NCBI RefSeq assembly: GCF_014191495.1
Contig: NZ_JACHWR010000003.1
Span: 310,501-374,500 of the forward strand
From: Nocardioides soli
Lineage (GTDB): Bacteria > Actinomycetota > Actinomycetes > Propionibacteriales > Nocardioidaceae
Reading direction: 5' to 3'
Length of the DNA: 64,000 nt
A program made the translations under genes and the position numbers. Positions 23,884 to 32,784 of the stretch are shown in pieces; the stretch's first letter is position 1, and every line of letters begins with the position of its first letter. A model generated the notes under the pieces. It saw only the letters and a program-made list of their open reading frames with translations, ran no database searches and was not told the DNA's origin.

Positions 23884-25923
23884 GTGGGTGGGGGCCCTGG
23901 GGTCGGCGCAACGCCGAACGTCCGAACGAGGCCGCGTGCATACGTGGGCCTCGCTGCAGCTGTCGGCTTCGCCCTGCTCTTCACGTGCTCGGCGCTGATC
24001 ACGCACCGGATCGAGCTCTTCGGGTCGGGGTTCAACGGGCTGTGGCCGGCGGGCGGACTCCCGATCGTCTGGCTGATGGTCCGCGGCGCCACCGTGGTGT
24101 CGATCGACAGCGTCCTGCTGCTCGCGGCCGCCTTCGCCGCCAACCTGGTCGCCGGCGGCGAGACCGAGCTGGCGGCGGCCTTCGCGGTGGCGAACTTCGC
24201 GCAGTCCTGGGCCGCGGTCATGCTCCTGCGGCGCTGGTGCGGCGACCTGTGGGGGTGCGGCGGGGACCGCCCGATCGCCCGACCGCGCGACGTCGCCCGG
24301 CTGGGCGCCGCGCTGGGCGTCGCGACGCTCATCGGTACGACGCTGGCCACCGCCGCGGTCGTCCTCCTGCCCGGCGTGAACGGCAGCTTCGACCCCGTCG
24401 CGAGCGGGCTCTGGACCGGCCGCAACTTCGCGAGCGCGCTGGTCGTGGTCGCCCTCGCCATCCTGATCGGCTACCGGGTCACCAGCCCGCCCCCGCGGCC
24501 GTCGCTGCGCGGAGCGGACGGGGGGCAGCTCGAGCTCCTGGTCGCCGTGCTCTTCACGATCACGACGTACGGGCTGGCCTTCAGCCTGGTCGAGCTGCCG
24601 CTGGCCTTCCCGCTGCTCGCGGCCAGCGTGTGGTTCGGCGCCCGCTTCTCGACGCTGCTGAGCGCCGCGCACTCCTGCGTCGTGGGCCTGGTGACGGGCC
24701 TGCTGACGCTCAACGACATCGGCCCGTTCGCGAACGTCGCCGACACCGACCTCGGTTTCATGATCGCCCAGTTCTACGTCGCCACGATCGCCCTCACCGG
24801 TCTGGCGATCGCCACCGGTCGCGACGAGCGCCAGGCGCTCGCCACCGACCTGCGTCAGGCGCAGGAGGAGGCGGGATACGAGGTGAGCATGCGCGCGGCC
24901 GTGATCGGCTCCATGATCGAGGGGGTCCTGGTCGTCGACGAGGCCGGCGACCTGCTGGTGCACAACCCGGCCGCCGCCCGGATCCTGGGCCTGGGCGACG
25001 AGCTCGACACCGAGTCCCAGTTCGCGCTGAGCAGCTGGACCCTCGACGGTCAGGAGCTGGCCGAGGACGAGCGCCCGACCTCCCGTGCGCTGCGCGGCGA
25101 GACCGTCGAGTCCGAGCTGGTCCTGGTCCGGGTCGCGGACGTCGGCGAGCGGGTGCTGACGATCTCGGCGATCCCGCTGCCCCGCGACGAGGTGCAGCAC
25201 CGGGCGCGTGCACTGCTGCTGCTGCGCGACACGACGACCGAGCACGCCCACCGCGAGGAGCTCGCGGCGTTCGCGGGCGTGGTCGCGCACGACCTGCGCA
25301 ACCCGCTGGCCGCCATCGACGGATGGACCGAGATGATCGCCGACGAGCTGGACGCCGGTGAGCTGGACACCCAGCTCGCTCGCGAGTTCGTCTCCCGCGT
25401 GCGGTCCTCGTCGCGGCGGATGCGAGAGCTGATCCGTGACCTCCTGGCCCATGCGACCAGCAGCTCTCGCGACCTGGACGTCAGCCGGGTCGAGGTGACC
25501 GCGCTGGCGACCGAGGTCGCCGCCGCCCGGCACGCGAGCGGCCAGGTGAGCGCCGAGCCGGTGCCGCCGGTGCTCGCGGACCCGGTCCTGGTCCGACAGG
25601 TGCTCGACAACCTGATCGGCAACGCGATCAAGTACGTCGCGCCGGGCGAGGAGCCCAAGATCGTCGTCCAGGGCTGTCGCAGCGATGCCCGCCTGGTCAC
25701 CGTCGAGGTGGTCGACCACGGCATCGGCATTCCGGAGCAGGACCGGGAGAAGGTCTTCGACGAGTTCCACCGGGCGCACTACCGCGAGTACGAAGGCAGC
25801 GGCCTCGGGCTCTCGATCGTGCGGCGGATCGTGATCCGCCACGGCGGAACGATCCAGGCGGTGCCCAACCCGGCCGGCCAGGGCTCGGTGTTCCGGTTCA
25901 CCCTCCCGGCGTACGAGGCCTGA
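23884..25923 (+). CDS. MASE1-PAS sensor histidine kinase
   Basis: A 679-residue kinase. Residues about 20-310 form a MASE1-type membrane sensor with roughly eight helices (GLWPAGGLPIVWLM is typical). A PAS domain follows (SMIEGVLVVDEAGDLLVHNPAA), then HisKA with His469 in AGVVAHDLRNPLAA and HATPase_c (NLIGNAIKYV, DHGIGIPEQDR, GSGLGLSIVRR). No response regulator is adjacent, so it is an orphan. The MASE1 signal is unknown. Confidence 0.9.
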   Translation: MGGGPGVGATPNVRTRPRAYVGLAAAVGFALLFTCSALITHRIELFGSGFNGLWPAGGLPIVWLMVRGATVVSIDSVLLLAAAFAANLVAGGETELAAAFAVANFAQSWAAVMLLRRWCGDLWGCGGDRPIARPRDVARLGAALGVATLIGTTLATAAVVLLPGVNGSFDPVASGLWTGRNFASALVVVALAILIGYRVTSPPPRPSLRGADGGQLELLVAVLFTITTYGLAFSLVELPLAFPLLAASVWFGARFSTLLSAAHSCVVGLVTGLLTLNDIGPFANVADTDLGFMIAQFYVATIALTGLAIATGRDERQALATDLRQAQEEAGYEVSMRAAVIGSMIEGVLVVDEAGDLLVHNPAAARILGLGDELDTESQFALSSWTLDGQELAEDERPTSRALRGETVESELVLVRVADVGERVLTISAIPLPRDEVQHRARALLLLRDTTTEHAHREELAAFAGVVAHDLRNPLAAIDGWTEMIADELDAGELDTQLAREFVSRVRSSSRRMRELIRDLLAHATSSSRDLDVSRVEVTALATEVAAARHASGQVSAEPVPPVLADPVLVRQVLDNLIGNAIKYVAPGEEPKIVVQGCRSDARLVTVEVVDHGIGIPEQDREKVFDEFHRAHYREYEGSGLGLSIVRRIVIRHGGTIQAVPNPAGQGSVFRFTLPAYEA

Positions 25924-26080
25924 CGCTCCGGGCGCCTCGCCCGCGCGGAGTTTCATCCCTACGGGTGAGCCGGTGCGCGCCGCCGGGCAGCATGCTGATC
26001 GCGCTCCGGTGGCCGCACCGGTCCTCCCGTCTCGGGGGAGGGGACCGGGTGCGGCCGCCGGTGTCCAGGCCAGCAGCTCC

Positions 26081-26659
26081 TCAGGCGGCGGTCGGTGGCG
26101 AGCGGAAGTTGCCGGTCCACATCCGGCCGCTCCACAGCTCCCACCGGTCGGCGCGGTGTGGTGAGGGGTAGCTGCCCGGAGGCAGCACGGTGAGGTCCGG
26201 TGTCGCGACCGGGAGCCCGGACCGGCGGTCGCAGACCCAGGTCCCCGAGCAGTCCCACCGCACCCGGATCGCCCCGTTGCGCCACGGCCGCAGCGAGGCC
26301 ATCCAGAAGGTGCCCTCGTCGAGCACCAGCGTCGTGTAGCCCGCGCCGAGCTCGGCCACGAACCGGTCGCCGACCCTGCCGAGCAGCCACCACAGCGTGA
26401 CGAGGAACCCGCTCCCACCGGCGGTGATGGCCAGCCACGCCGCGGCGGCGGTCACGCCCGCCTTGCCGGCGACGACACCCAGGATGACGAAGGCGGCGAA
26501 ACCACCGATGGTGACGACGGTCCAGCGCGCCATCAGGGTGCCCGCGGGGGTCCCCGGCAGCGGCTCCGGCGGCCGGGTGGCGACGCGCGGCAGCAGGCCA
26601 CGCGACCGCGCCTCGGCGTACCCCGGAACCTGCGGGGGGCCGGGCGCGGTCCGCGCCAT
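26081..26659 (-). CDS. Membrane protein with a DUF2510-like C-terminus
   Basis: A 192-residue protein with two hydrophobic segments (about residues 46-66 and 70-92) and a C-terminal stretch PPGSYPSPHRADRWELWSGR followed by MWTGNF, which looks like a degenerate DUF2510 module (PGWYxDP...xxWDGxxWT). Such modules are widespread in actinobacterial membrane proteins and have no known function. Its ATG overlaps the stop of the upstream secreted-protein gene by 1 bp (TGATG), implying reinitiation and a shared role. Confidence 0.65.
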   Translation of the reverse strand: MARTAPGPPQVPGYAEARSRGLLPRVATRPPEPLPGTPAGTLMARWTVVTIGGFAAFVILGVVAGKAGVTAAAAWLAITAGGSGFLVTLWWLLGRVGDRFVAELGAGYTTLVLDEGTFWMASLRPWRNGAIRVRWDCSGTWVCDRRSGLPVATPDLTVLPPGSYPSPHRADRWELWSGRMWTGNFRSPPTAA

Positions 26660-28872
26660 CAGCGGGTGACGACGTAGGCGTCCGAGGTGTCGCTGCCCCT
26701 CTGGTCGAGCACCACGATGCCGTTGACCCTGACGATCAGGTGCCAGCTGAGGTCCGGGTCGTCGCAGGAGCTCCAGTTGACGACCTGGATCGTGTAGTCG
26801 CCGCTGGGCGCCTGGCCCGCCGGCCAGTAGACGTTCTCGGTCGGGCGCACCAGCACCGTCTCGCAGCCCGCGTTGGCGTCGAGGTCGAGCGCGCCGCCGG
26901 ACTCCGACGTCTCGTGCCCGTAGTAGATCTCCTCGCCCGAGGGGTCGGTGACGTGCAGGTCGAGGTCCGCGGCGCTGTTCCAGGTCAGCGTGGCCTGAAC
27001 GTCACCGGTGCCGGCGATGGGCTCCTTCTCGCAGTCGGTGGGGAAGTACCACGGGTCGTGCCAGTTGTGCGTGTAGTTGAGGGCGTCGGGGTGCCAGCTG
27101 GCGGACCAGGTGAACTTGCCCGCCCACGCCTTGGCCTCCAGGCCCGCCCCGACCTCCAGGCGGGACTGGAAGCTCACGCATCCCGCGGGGTTGGTGGGGG
27201 AGGCCGCGCCGATGACCTTCAGCTCGCTGACGAGCGGGTTGAAGTAGCCGTTCACGCCGGCGACGACCCCCGCAAGGTCGGTCCCGACGCCCGGGCCGAT
27301 GGTCAGGGAGCCGCCGAGCTTGACCGTCACGGCACCGCTGGGGCCGATCATCGTGGGCGCCGTGACCCGCCCGTCGTTGATCGGGCCGCTGGCGAAGGCG
27401 GGGCCGAGACCGATCTGTCCCTTGGCCCAGAAGCCGTTGGTGATCGTCGCCTGGACGTCGTGCAGCTTGACCGCGCCGGAGACGCTGACCTCGACGGTGG
27501 GCTCCAGCACCATGGTGATCGGCACCGGGTAGGCCGACAGCTGCTTGACCACCTTCGTCAGCGGCAGCGCGCAGGCGACCGAGAACTCGGTCTCGAGATC
27601 CATCTGGACTCCGGTCTCCAGTGCGACGCTGAAGTCGAACGTGGCCGCGTAGGGGATGCCCCACTTGTCCTTGATCCCCGAGTTCCAGTGCCCCTTCGGC
27701 CGCAGGATCGGCCGCAGTGCCGACAGCTGGTGGGAGAGTGAGGTCTGGAGGCACGACTCCCGGCGTTGCAGCCGCTGGCGCTGACCGTCCTTGCCGCTGG
27801 GCTGCTGGGCGAGGGCGGCGTTGTACGACGCGACCCGCGCTCGCGCGCCGGCGGGATCCGTGACGGCGGAGAGCTCGATCGGCTCCTCGGTGATCGCGCG
27901 CTGGAGGTCGAGGCTGGCGAAGACGTCCGCGAGCCCGCCGGGGGACAGGGCGACGCTGCGCCCGTCGGCCGAGACGGAGGCGACGGTGCCGAGGAATCCG
28001 CCGGGCAGGGCCGCCGACGGGGGCAGCACGAAGCCGGCGCCGACCGGCGGCGTCGGCCGGCCGGGTGCCAGCCGGACACTCGCCACGCCACCCGACACCG
28101 TGACGGTGTCTCGGTCGCTGCCGAGCACCGCCGCGGGTGCCAGGGAGTACGACGGCGTCGACCCGTCGGCCGTGGGCACGCCGACGGTGACGGCGTCACG
28201 GACCCAGCCCCCGTGCTTCCGCTTGACGAACAGCGCGTAGCTGTAGGTCGCGCCCGGGGTCAGGTGATCGGTCGCCCGGTTCTTGCGAACGCCGACCCGC
28301 TTGCCGGCGTGCCTGCTCCGTGGGGCCACGCTGCCCGCGGCGCGACGCAGCACCACCTTCGCCTTGCCGGACGCACGCCAGGTCAGCCCGACCGACTCGG
28401 CGGAGAGGGAGGTCGTCGTGAGCCCGAGCGAGCGGACCTTGCGGAGCTTGATCCGCAGCGGTCCGGTCCGGCCGTGGGCCGAGACCCTGATCCTCGAGCG
28501 GTGCGGCGCCGCGGCGTACGTGACGCCCTTGAGCACGACGTCGTCGACCCTGATCCGGTATCGGCCCGGCGCCAGCCTGGTCCGGACCTTCGCGGAGGTG
28601 CCCGCCGCGGTCTTGCGTACGACGGTCCTGGTCTTGCCGACCAGCCGCACGCTGGCCGGGACTCCGCGCGGAGTCGTGAGGACGACGGTGACCTTCGCGC
28701 GGCGCGGCTTGGCCGCCTGCTCCGCGCTCGCCGAGCCCGAGGCCGCCGAGCCCGAGGCCGCCGAGCCCGAGGATGCTGGAGCGGCGCTGGCTTCCCCTGC
28801 CCCGCCGAGCGGACCGGCGGCGAGCGCCAGCGTCGTGGCGGCGACCACCAAGGAACGAGTGAGACGAGACAC
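26659..28872 (-). CDS. Large secreted protein with a C-terminal DUF2135-like domain
   Basis: A 737-residue exported protein with a signal peptide (MSRLTRSLVVAATTLALAAG, cleavage after ASA). Next come a Ser/Ala/Gly linker built on a 15-bp repeat, two beta-rich modules (about residues 58-230, the second fibronectin III-like), a central part with no recognised family (about 380-620), and a C-terminal beta-sandwich similar to YfaP/DUF2135 (LTWNSAADLDLHVTDPSG, SGDYTIQVVNW). The function is unknown; extracellular binding is plausible. Translationally coupled to the downstream membrane protein. Confidence 0.8.
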   Translation of the reverse strand: MSRLTRSLVVAATTLALAAGPLGGAGEASAAPASSGSAASGSAASGSASAEQAAKPRRAKVTVVLTTPRGVPASVRLVGKTRTVVRKTAAGTSAKVRTRLAPGRYRIRVDDVVLKGVTYAAAPHRSRIRVSAHGRTGPLRIKLRKVRSLGLTTTSLSAESVGLTWRASGKAKVVLRRAAGSVAPRSRHAGKRVGVRKNRATDHLTPGATYSYALFVKRKHGGWVRDAVTVGVPTADGSTPSYSLAPAAVLGSDRDTVTVSGGVASVRLAPGRPTPPVGAGFVLPPSAALPGGFLGTVASVSADGRSVALSPGGLADVFASLDLQRAITEEPIELSAVTDPAGARARVASYNAALAQQPSGKDGQRQRLQRRESCLQTSLSHQLSALRPILRPKGHWNSGIKDKWGIPYAATFDFSVALETGVQMDLETEFSVACALPLTKVVKQLSAYPVPITMVLEPTVEVSVSGAVKLHDVQATITNGFWAKGQIGLGPAFASGPINDGRVTAPTMIGPSGAVTVKLGGSLTIGPGVGTDLAGVVAGVNGYFNPLVSELKVIGAASPTNPAGCVSFQSRLEVGAGLEAKAWAGKFTWSASWHPDALNYTHNWHDPWYFPTDCEKEPIAGTGDVQATLTWNSAADLDLHVTDPSGEEIYYGHETSESGGALDLDANAGCETVLVRPTENVYWPAGQAPSGDYTIQVVNWSSCDDPDLSWHLIVRVNGIVVLDQRGSDTSDAYVVTR
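28728..28772. repeat. 15-bp tandem repeat in the secreted-protein gene
   Basis: CGAGCCCGAG recurs at 28732, 28747 and 28762 with exact 15-bp spacing and near-identical fill. It encodes repeated SGSAA/ASGSA units just after the signal peptide. Such a tract could vary in length by slippage. Confidence 0.75.
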
Positions 28873-29009
28873 GTGAATTCCCCCGTTGTGCGTCGTCCAC
28901 GGCTGTGGACCCGCCGCATGCTAGCGACGGCAGGGGCGGCTCCGGGCGGTTTCTCCAGACCGGGTGCCCCACCTCGGCCGGTGCGGTCGCGGCGGGCGCG
29001 GGCGGGTCG

Positions 29010-29210
29010 TCAGGCGGCTTCGGTCGAGAGGCCCGGCAGCAGGTGCCCGCGGGTGTCGCAGCCGTGCTCGCAGGCGCCGTGCGTGGGCATCCAGACCGCG
29101 GCCTCGTCGGGCCGCGCCGGGTCGGCAAGGCCCTCGTAGGTCACCACCATCGACCGCCGCCCGCACGCGGGGCACCGGGTGACCTCGCAACTGAGGAACT
29201 GGGCGTCCAT
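29010..29210 (-). CDS. Small Cys-rich (zinc-ribbon-like) hypothetical protein
   Basis: A 66-residue ORF with CPACGRRS near residue 13 and a second group CEHGC near residue 47, compatible with one zinc site. Codon use looks coding, and the gene fits the gap between the secreted protein and the LacI gene. No family or function recognised; no strong ribosome site. Confidence 0.5.
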   Translation of the reverse strand: MDAQFLSCEVTRCPACGRRSMVVTYEGLADPARPDEAAVWMPTHGACEHGCDTRGHLLPGLSTEAA

Positions 29211-29271
29211 GACGGGGGGATACCCGTCCGGGCCACCCGCGACACCTCCCGCCCGGTATCGGTCCGGTCGG

Positions 29272-30294
29272 TCAGCGCCCGCCGGGCGGCGCCGTGGAGC
29301 CCCGCTCGACCAGCGACGTGGGCAGCAGCACCGACCGGGCCGAGCGGTCGGTGCCGTGGAGCGCCTCGAGGAGCAGGCGGGCCGCGTCGGTCCCGATCTG
29401 GGTGTTCGGCACCGAGACCGTGGTGAGAGGCGGGCGCAGCTTGTCCAGGAACGGCATGTCGTTGAATCCCACGATGCTCAGCTCGTCGGGACAGTCGATC
29501 CGGCGCTCGGCGCACACGTCGTAGCAGCCGAGGGCGATCAGGTCGTTGCCGGCGACCACCGCGGTGACGCCCTCGGTGCCGTCGAGCAGTTGGCGCAGGC
29601 CGGCGGCGCCGGCGCCCTCGGTCCACTGCGTGCAGGTGACCATCAGCTCGGGTCCGTGGTCCAGCCCGAGCTCGCGCACCGCTCCGCCGAACGCGCGTGC
29701 CCGGGCGACGCCGGTGGAGGTGGTGGCCGGGCCGGCCACGTGGGCGATCCGCCGATGGCCGAGCTGCGCGAGATGCCGGACGGCGAGCTCGATGCCCGCC
29801 GCGTCGTCGGGCCCGACGTACGGCGCCTCGATCCCTTCGGCGCGCCGGTTCACCATCACCATCGGAATGTCGCTGCGCTGCAGCTCCTCAAGCAGGGGAT
29901 GGTGGACCAGTGCGGTGGCGATGACCAGGCCTTCGACCTGGCGCGATCGGAGCGACTCGACGAGCGTCCGCTCCCGTTCCGGGTCGCCGTCGGTGTTGAC
30001 GATCAGCGCGGTGTAGCCGGCCTCCTCGAGAGCGTCCTCGACACCGCGGACGATCGGCGGGAAGAGTGGGTTGGTGAGGTCGGGGATGACCAGCCCGATG
30101 GTGGCCGACTTCGCGGTCTTCAGCCCGCGCGCGATCGGGTTGGGGCGGTAGCCGAGCTGCTCGGCGACCCGCAGCACGCGGCGGGCCGTCTCCGCGTTGA
30201 CCAGCGCCCTGGTGTTGGCGTTCAGTGCACGGGAGGCGGTGGCCGGGTGCACGCCGGCGGCGTCGGCCACGTCTCGCAGGGTCGGATTCGGCAC
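29272..30294 (-). CDS. LacI family transcriptional regulator
   Basis: A 340-residue repressor. The N-terminal helix-turn-helix is TLRDVADAAGVHPATASRAL with hinge YRPNPIARGLKT; the ligand domain resembles ribose/galactose-type periplasmic proteins (IGLVIPDLTNPLFPPIVRG). The GTG at 30294 is chosen because the helix-turn-helix begins four codons later and a TAGGAT box lies 7 nt upstream; the longer frame would cross the promoters. It probably represses the divergent catabolic genes through CTGCAANCGNTTGCAG-type operators, with a pathway metabolite as inducer. Confidence 0.92.
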   Translation of the reverse strand: MPNPTLRDVADAAGVHPATASRALNANTRALVNAETARRVLRVAEQLGYRPNPIARGLKTAKSATIGLVIPDLTNPLFPPIVRGVEDALEEAGYTALIVNTDGDPERERTLVESLRSRQVEGLVIATALVHHPLLEELQRSDIPMVMVNRRAEGIEAPYVGPDDAAGIELAVRHLAQLGHRRIAHVAGPATTSTGVARARAFGGAVRELGLDHGPELMVTCTQWTEGAGAAGLRQLLDGTEGVTAVVAGNDLIALGCYDVCAERRIDCPDELSIVGFNDMPFLDKLRPPLTTVSVPNTQIGTDAARLLLEALHGTDRSARSVLLPTSLVERGSTAPPGGR

Positions 30295-30301
30295 AGCACG
30301 G

Positions 30302-30307
30302 ATCCTA
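30302..30307 (-). promoter_or_regulatory. -10 box of the lacI-type gene, leaderless type
   Basis: Minus-strand TAGGAT ends 7 nt before the GTG at 30294, supporting that start over the longer reading frame. Confidence 0.6.
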
Positions 30308-30405
30308 GGGCCCACCGGTGTGGGTGCGTCGCGGCCGCCGGCCGGCGCCGGGTGCGTCGCGGGTATCCGCCGGGTCGCGCTCCATGCCAGCAATAGTAGC
30401 CTATG

Positions 30406-30421
30406 CTGCATTCGATTGCAG
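30406..30421. promoter_or_regulatory. LacI-type operator O1
   Basis: CTGCATTCGATTGCAG matches CTGCAANCGNTTGCAG in 13 of 14 fixed positions. It lies between lacI and the dehydrogenase gene, 69 bp from the second operator, a spacing compatible with looping. Confidence 0.75.
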
Positions 30422-30447
30422 CCGGCAGGGACTCGGGAGTACGGGGC

Positions 30448-30490
30448 TTGACAACCGACTTGAGAAGCACCACGCTGCAAGCGTTTGCAG
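30448..30490 (+). promoter_or_regulatory. Promoter with overlapping LacI operator O2
   Basis: TTGACA at 30448-30453 is followed after 17 bp by the -10 region (CACGCT at 30471). CTGCAAGCGTTTGCAG, a full match to the operator pattern, covers 30475-30490 and so overlaps the -10/start region. Repressor binding here would block transcription of the downstream genes. Confidence 0.8.
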
Positions 30491-30521
30491 TCCGACTCGA
30501 CCACCACGGAGGCAGGTACAC

Positions 30522-31481
30522 ATGAGCACCCCCGATCTTCCCAGCGAGCTCACGGTCGGCTGGATCGGTACGGGACGGATGGGCGCGGCGATGGCCGGAC
30601 GGCTGGCCCGGGCGGGCTACGACGTGACGGCCTGGAACCGGACCCGAGCGAAGGCCGAGCCGTTGACGGAGCTCGGCGCGCAGGTCGCCGACACCATCGC
30701 CGACCTGCGCGGCCGCGACGTCGTCTTCACGATGGTCTCCGCGCCCGCCGACCTCGAGCAGGTCCTGGTCGGTGAGGGCGGGCTGCTCGTCGGCGACGGC
30801 GAGGTGCCCGGGGTGGTGGTCGACTGCTCCACGGTGTCGACCGAGTCCTCGGCGGCGATGCGCGCCGCCTGCGCCGAGCGCGGCGTCGCGTTCCTGGCGG
30901 CGCCGGTCAGCGGCAACGGCAAGGTCGTCCGGGCGGGGATGCTCAGCATCGTCGTCTCCGGTCCCGAGGAGACCTACCAGCGGGTCCAGCCCCTGCTGGA
31001 CTGTCTGGGCCTGGGGTCGACGTACGTCGGCGACGGCGACGTCTCCCGGCTGGTGAAGATCGCGCACAACCTGATGCTGGGTGTGGTCACCCAGTGCATG
31101 GCCGAGATCACTGTGCTGTGCGAGAAGGGCGGCGTTCCCCGGCACGCGTTCCTGGAGTTCCTCAACAACTCGGTGATGGGATCGACCTTCACCCGCTACA
31201 AGACCCCGGCGTTCGTGAACCTCGACTACACCCCGACGTTCACCCCGGTGCTGCTGCGCAAGGACTTCGACCTGGGGGCCGCCGCGGCCCACGAGCTCGA
31301 CGTGCCGATGCCGATCTGCGCCGCCACCGCCGCCGCGGTGCAGACCAGCGTCAGCCAGGACCGCAACACCGAGGACTTCGCGATCCTGCTGGACGTCCAG
31401 GCCGCCAACTCCGGGATCACGCTGGTCTCCGAGGACGTCGAGGTGGACGACGGACTGTCGGCCGCCGACCGGGTGGGCTGA
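30522..31481 (+). CDS. NAD(P)-dependent beta-hydroxyacid dehydrogenase
   Basis: A 319-residue member of the 3-hydroxyisobutyrate/tartronate-semialdehyde reductase family. The Rossmann motif is VGWIGTGRMGAAMAGRL, the substrate loop APVSGNGKVVRAGML, and the catalytic lysine lies in SRLVKIAHNLML. It would interconvert a beta-hydroxyacid and a semialdehyde, which the aldehyde dehydrogenase two genes downstream could oxidise. GGAGG precedes the ATG. First gene of the LacI-controlled block. Confidence 0.88.
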   Translation: MSTPDLPSELTVGWIGTGRMGAAMAGRLARAGYDVTAWNRTRAKAEPLTELGAQVADTIADLRGRDVVFTMVSAPADLEQVLVGEGGLLVGDGEVPGVVVDCSTVSTESSAAMRAACAERGVAFLAAPVSGNGKVVRAGMLSIVVSGPEETYQRVQPLLDCLGLGSTYVGDGDVSRLVKIAHNLMLGVVTQCMAEITVLCEKGGVPRHAFLEFLNNSVMGSTFTRYKTPAFVNLDYTPTFTPVLLRKDFDLGAAAAHELDVPMPICAATAAAVQTSVSQDRNTEDFAILLDVQAANSGITLVSEDVEVDDGLSAADRVG

Positions 31482-31482
31482 T

Positions 31483-32736
31483 ATGGCAGTCCAGCTCGGG
31501 GGCCGCCCACTGCCGGCCCCCGGTCACGGTGGTGTCGACTACGAGGAGCGCGTCGACTTCCAGCGCCTGCGGGCCTACCGGCTCTCGCGGGCACGGGCGG
31601 CGCTGGAGAGCAGCGAGTGCGGCGCGTTCCTGCTGTTCGACTTCTACAACATCCGCTACACCACACAGACGTGGATCGGCGGCGCCCTCGGCGACAAGAT
31701 GATCCGGTACGCGCTGCTGACCCGTGGTCAGGAGCCGATGCTGTGGGACTTCGGCTCCGCCGTGAAGCACCACCAGCTGCACTCGCCGTGGCTGCCGACC
31801 GAGCACAACCGGCCCGGGTTCCTGGGCTTCCGCGGCGCGGTGGCACCCACCGTGGGTCTGATGACTCAGGCGGTCGCGGAGATCAAGTCGCTCCTGGTGG
31901 AGGCGGGCGTCGCGGGCCTCCCGGTCGGCGTGGACATCGTCGAGCCGCCGTTCCTGTTCGAGATGCAGCGACAGGGCCTGACGGTCGTCGACTGCCAGCA
32001 GCTGATGCTCGACGCCCGGGTGATCAAGAGCGCCGACGAGATCATGCTGCTCAGCCAGGCGGCCGCCATGGTCGACGGCGTCTACCAGGACATCTACGAG
32101 GCGCTGAAGCCCGGCGTGCGGGAGAACGAGATCGTCGCGCTGGCCAACAAGCGGCTCTACGAGATGGGCTCGGACCAGGTGGAGGCGGTCAACGCGATCT
32201 CGGGGGAGCGGTGCAACCCGCACCCGCACAACTTCACCGACCGGGTGATCCGCCCCGGTGACCAGGCGTTCTTCGACATCATCCACTCCTTCAACGGCTA
32301 CCGGACCTGCTACTACCGGACCTTCGCCGTGGGCCGGTCCACGCCTGCCCAGCGCGACGCCTACCAGCAGGCGCGGGAGTGGATGGACCGGGGCATCGAC
32401 GGGATCAAGGCCGGGGTGGGCACCGACCAGGTGGCCGCACTGCTGCCCAAGGCGGAGGACTTCGGCTTCCCCGACGAGCTGTCCGCGTTCGGGCTGCAGT
32501 TCGCGCACGGGCTCGGCCTCGGCCTCCACGAGCGGCCGATCATCTCGCGGCTGAACTCGATGAAGGAGCCGCTCGAGCTGCAGGTCGGCATGGTCTTCGC
32601 CCTGGAGACCTACTGCCCGGCCTCCGACGGCTTCTCGGCGGCGCGGATCGAGGAGGAGATCGTGGTGACCGAGGACGGTCCCCAGGTGCTCACCCTGTTC
32701 CCGGCCGACGAGCTCGTCGTCGCCAACCGCTACTGA
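31483..32736 (+). CDS. M24 (creatinase/prolidase-fold) protein lacking metal ligands
   Basis: A 417-residue pita-bread protein with a creatinase N-terminal domain (CGAFLLFDFYNIRYTTQTW) and an M24 domain. The first Asp (FFDI) and the His/Glu positions (FAHGLGLGLHE, LETY, RIEEEIVVTE) remain, but where M24 metallopeptidases read D-x-T-R-T this reads CYYRTF, so the second Asp is Cys. That pattern fits metal-independent creatinase or ectoine-hydrolase types better than a peptidase. It may hydrolyse a C-N bond in the pathway substrate. It begins 1 bp after the dehydrogenase stop. Confidence 0.8.
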   Translation: MAVQLGGRPLPAPGHGGVDYEERVDFQRLRAYRLSRARAALESSECGAFLLFDFYNIRYTTQTWIGGALGDKMIRYALLTRGQEPMLWDFGSAVKHHQLHSPWLPTEHNRPGFLGFRGAVAPTVGLMTQAVAEIKSLLVEAGVAGLPVGVDIVEPPFLFEMQRQGLTVVDCQQLMLDARVIKSADEIMLLSQAAAMVDGVYQDIYEALKPGVRENEIVALANKRLYEMGSDQVEAVNAISGERCNPHPHNFTDRVIRPGDQAFFDIIHSFNGYRTCYYRTFAVGRSTPAQRDAYQQAREWMDRGIDGIKAGVGTDQVAALLPKAEDFGFPDELSAFGLQFAHGLGLGLHERPIISRLNSMKEPLELQVGMVFALETYCPASDGFSAARIEEEIVVTEDGPQVLTLFPADELVVANRY

Positions 32737-32784
32737 CCCCCCACCACCGCAGCCAGAACCACGCGAACGGACTCGAGAGCCGCC

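Noticed and set aside
26081..26659. Membrane protein as the missing response partner of the MASE1 kinase
   Set aside because: It is on the opposite strand, has no receiver domain, and is coupled to the secreted-protein gene.
31483..32736. M24 gene as DMSP lyase DddP
   Set aside because: The N-terminal part is similar and the flanking dehydrogenases would suit a 3-hydroxypropionate route, but the Asp ligands of DddP are not conserved and no DMSP transporter or acrylate genes are present.
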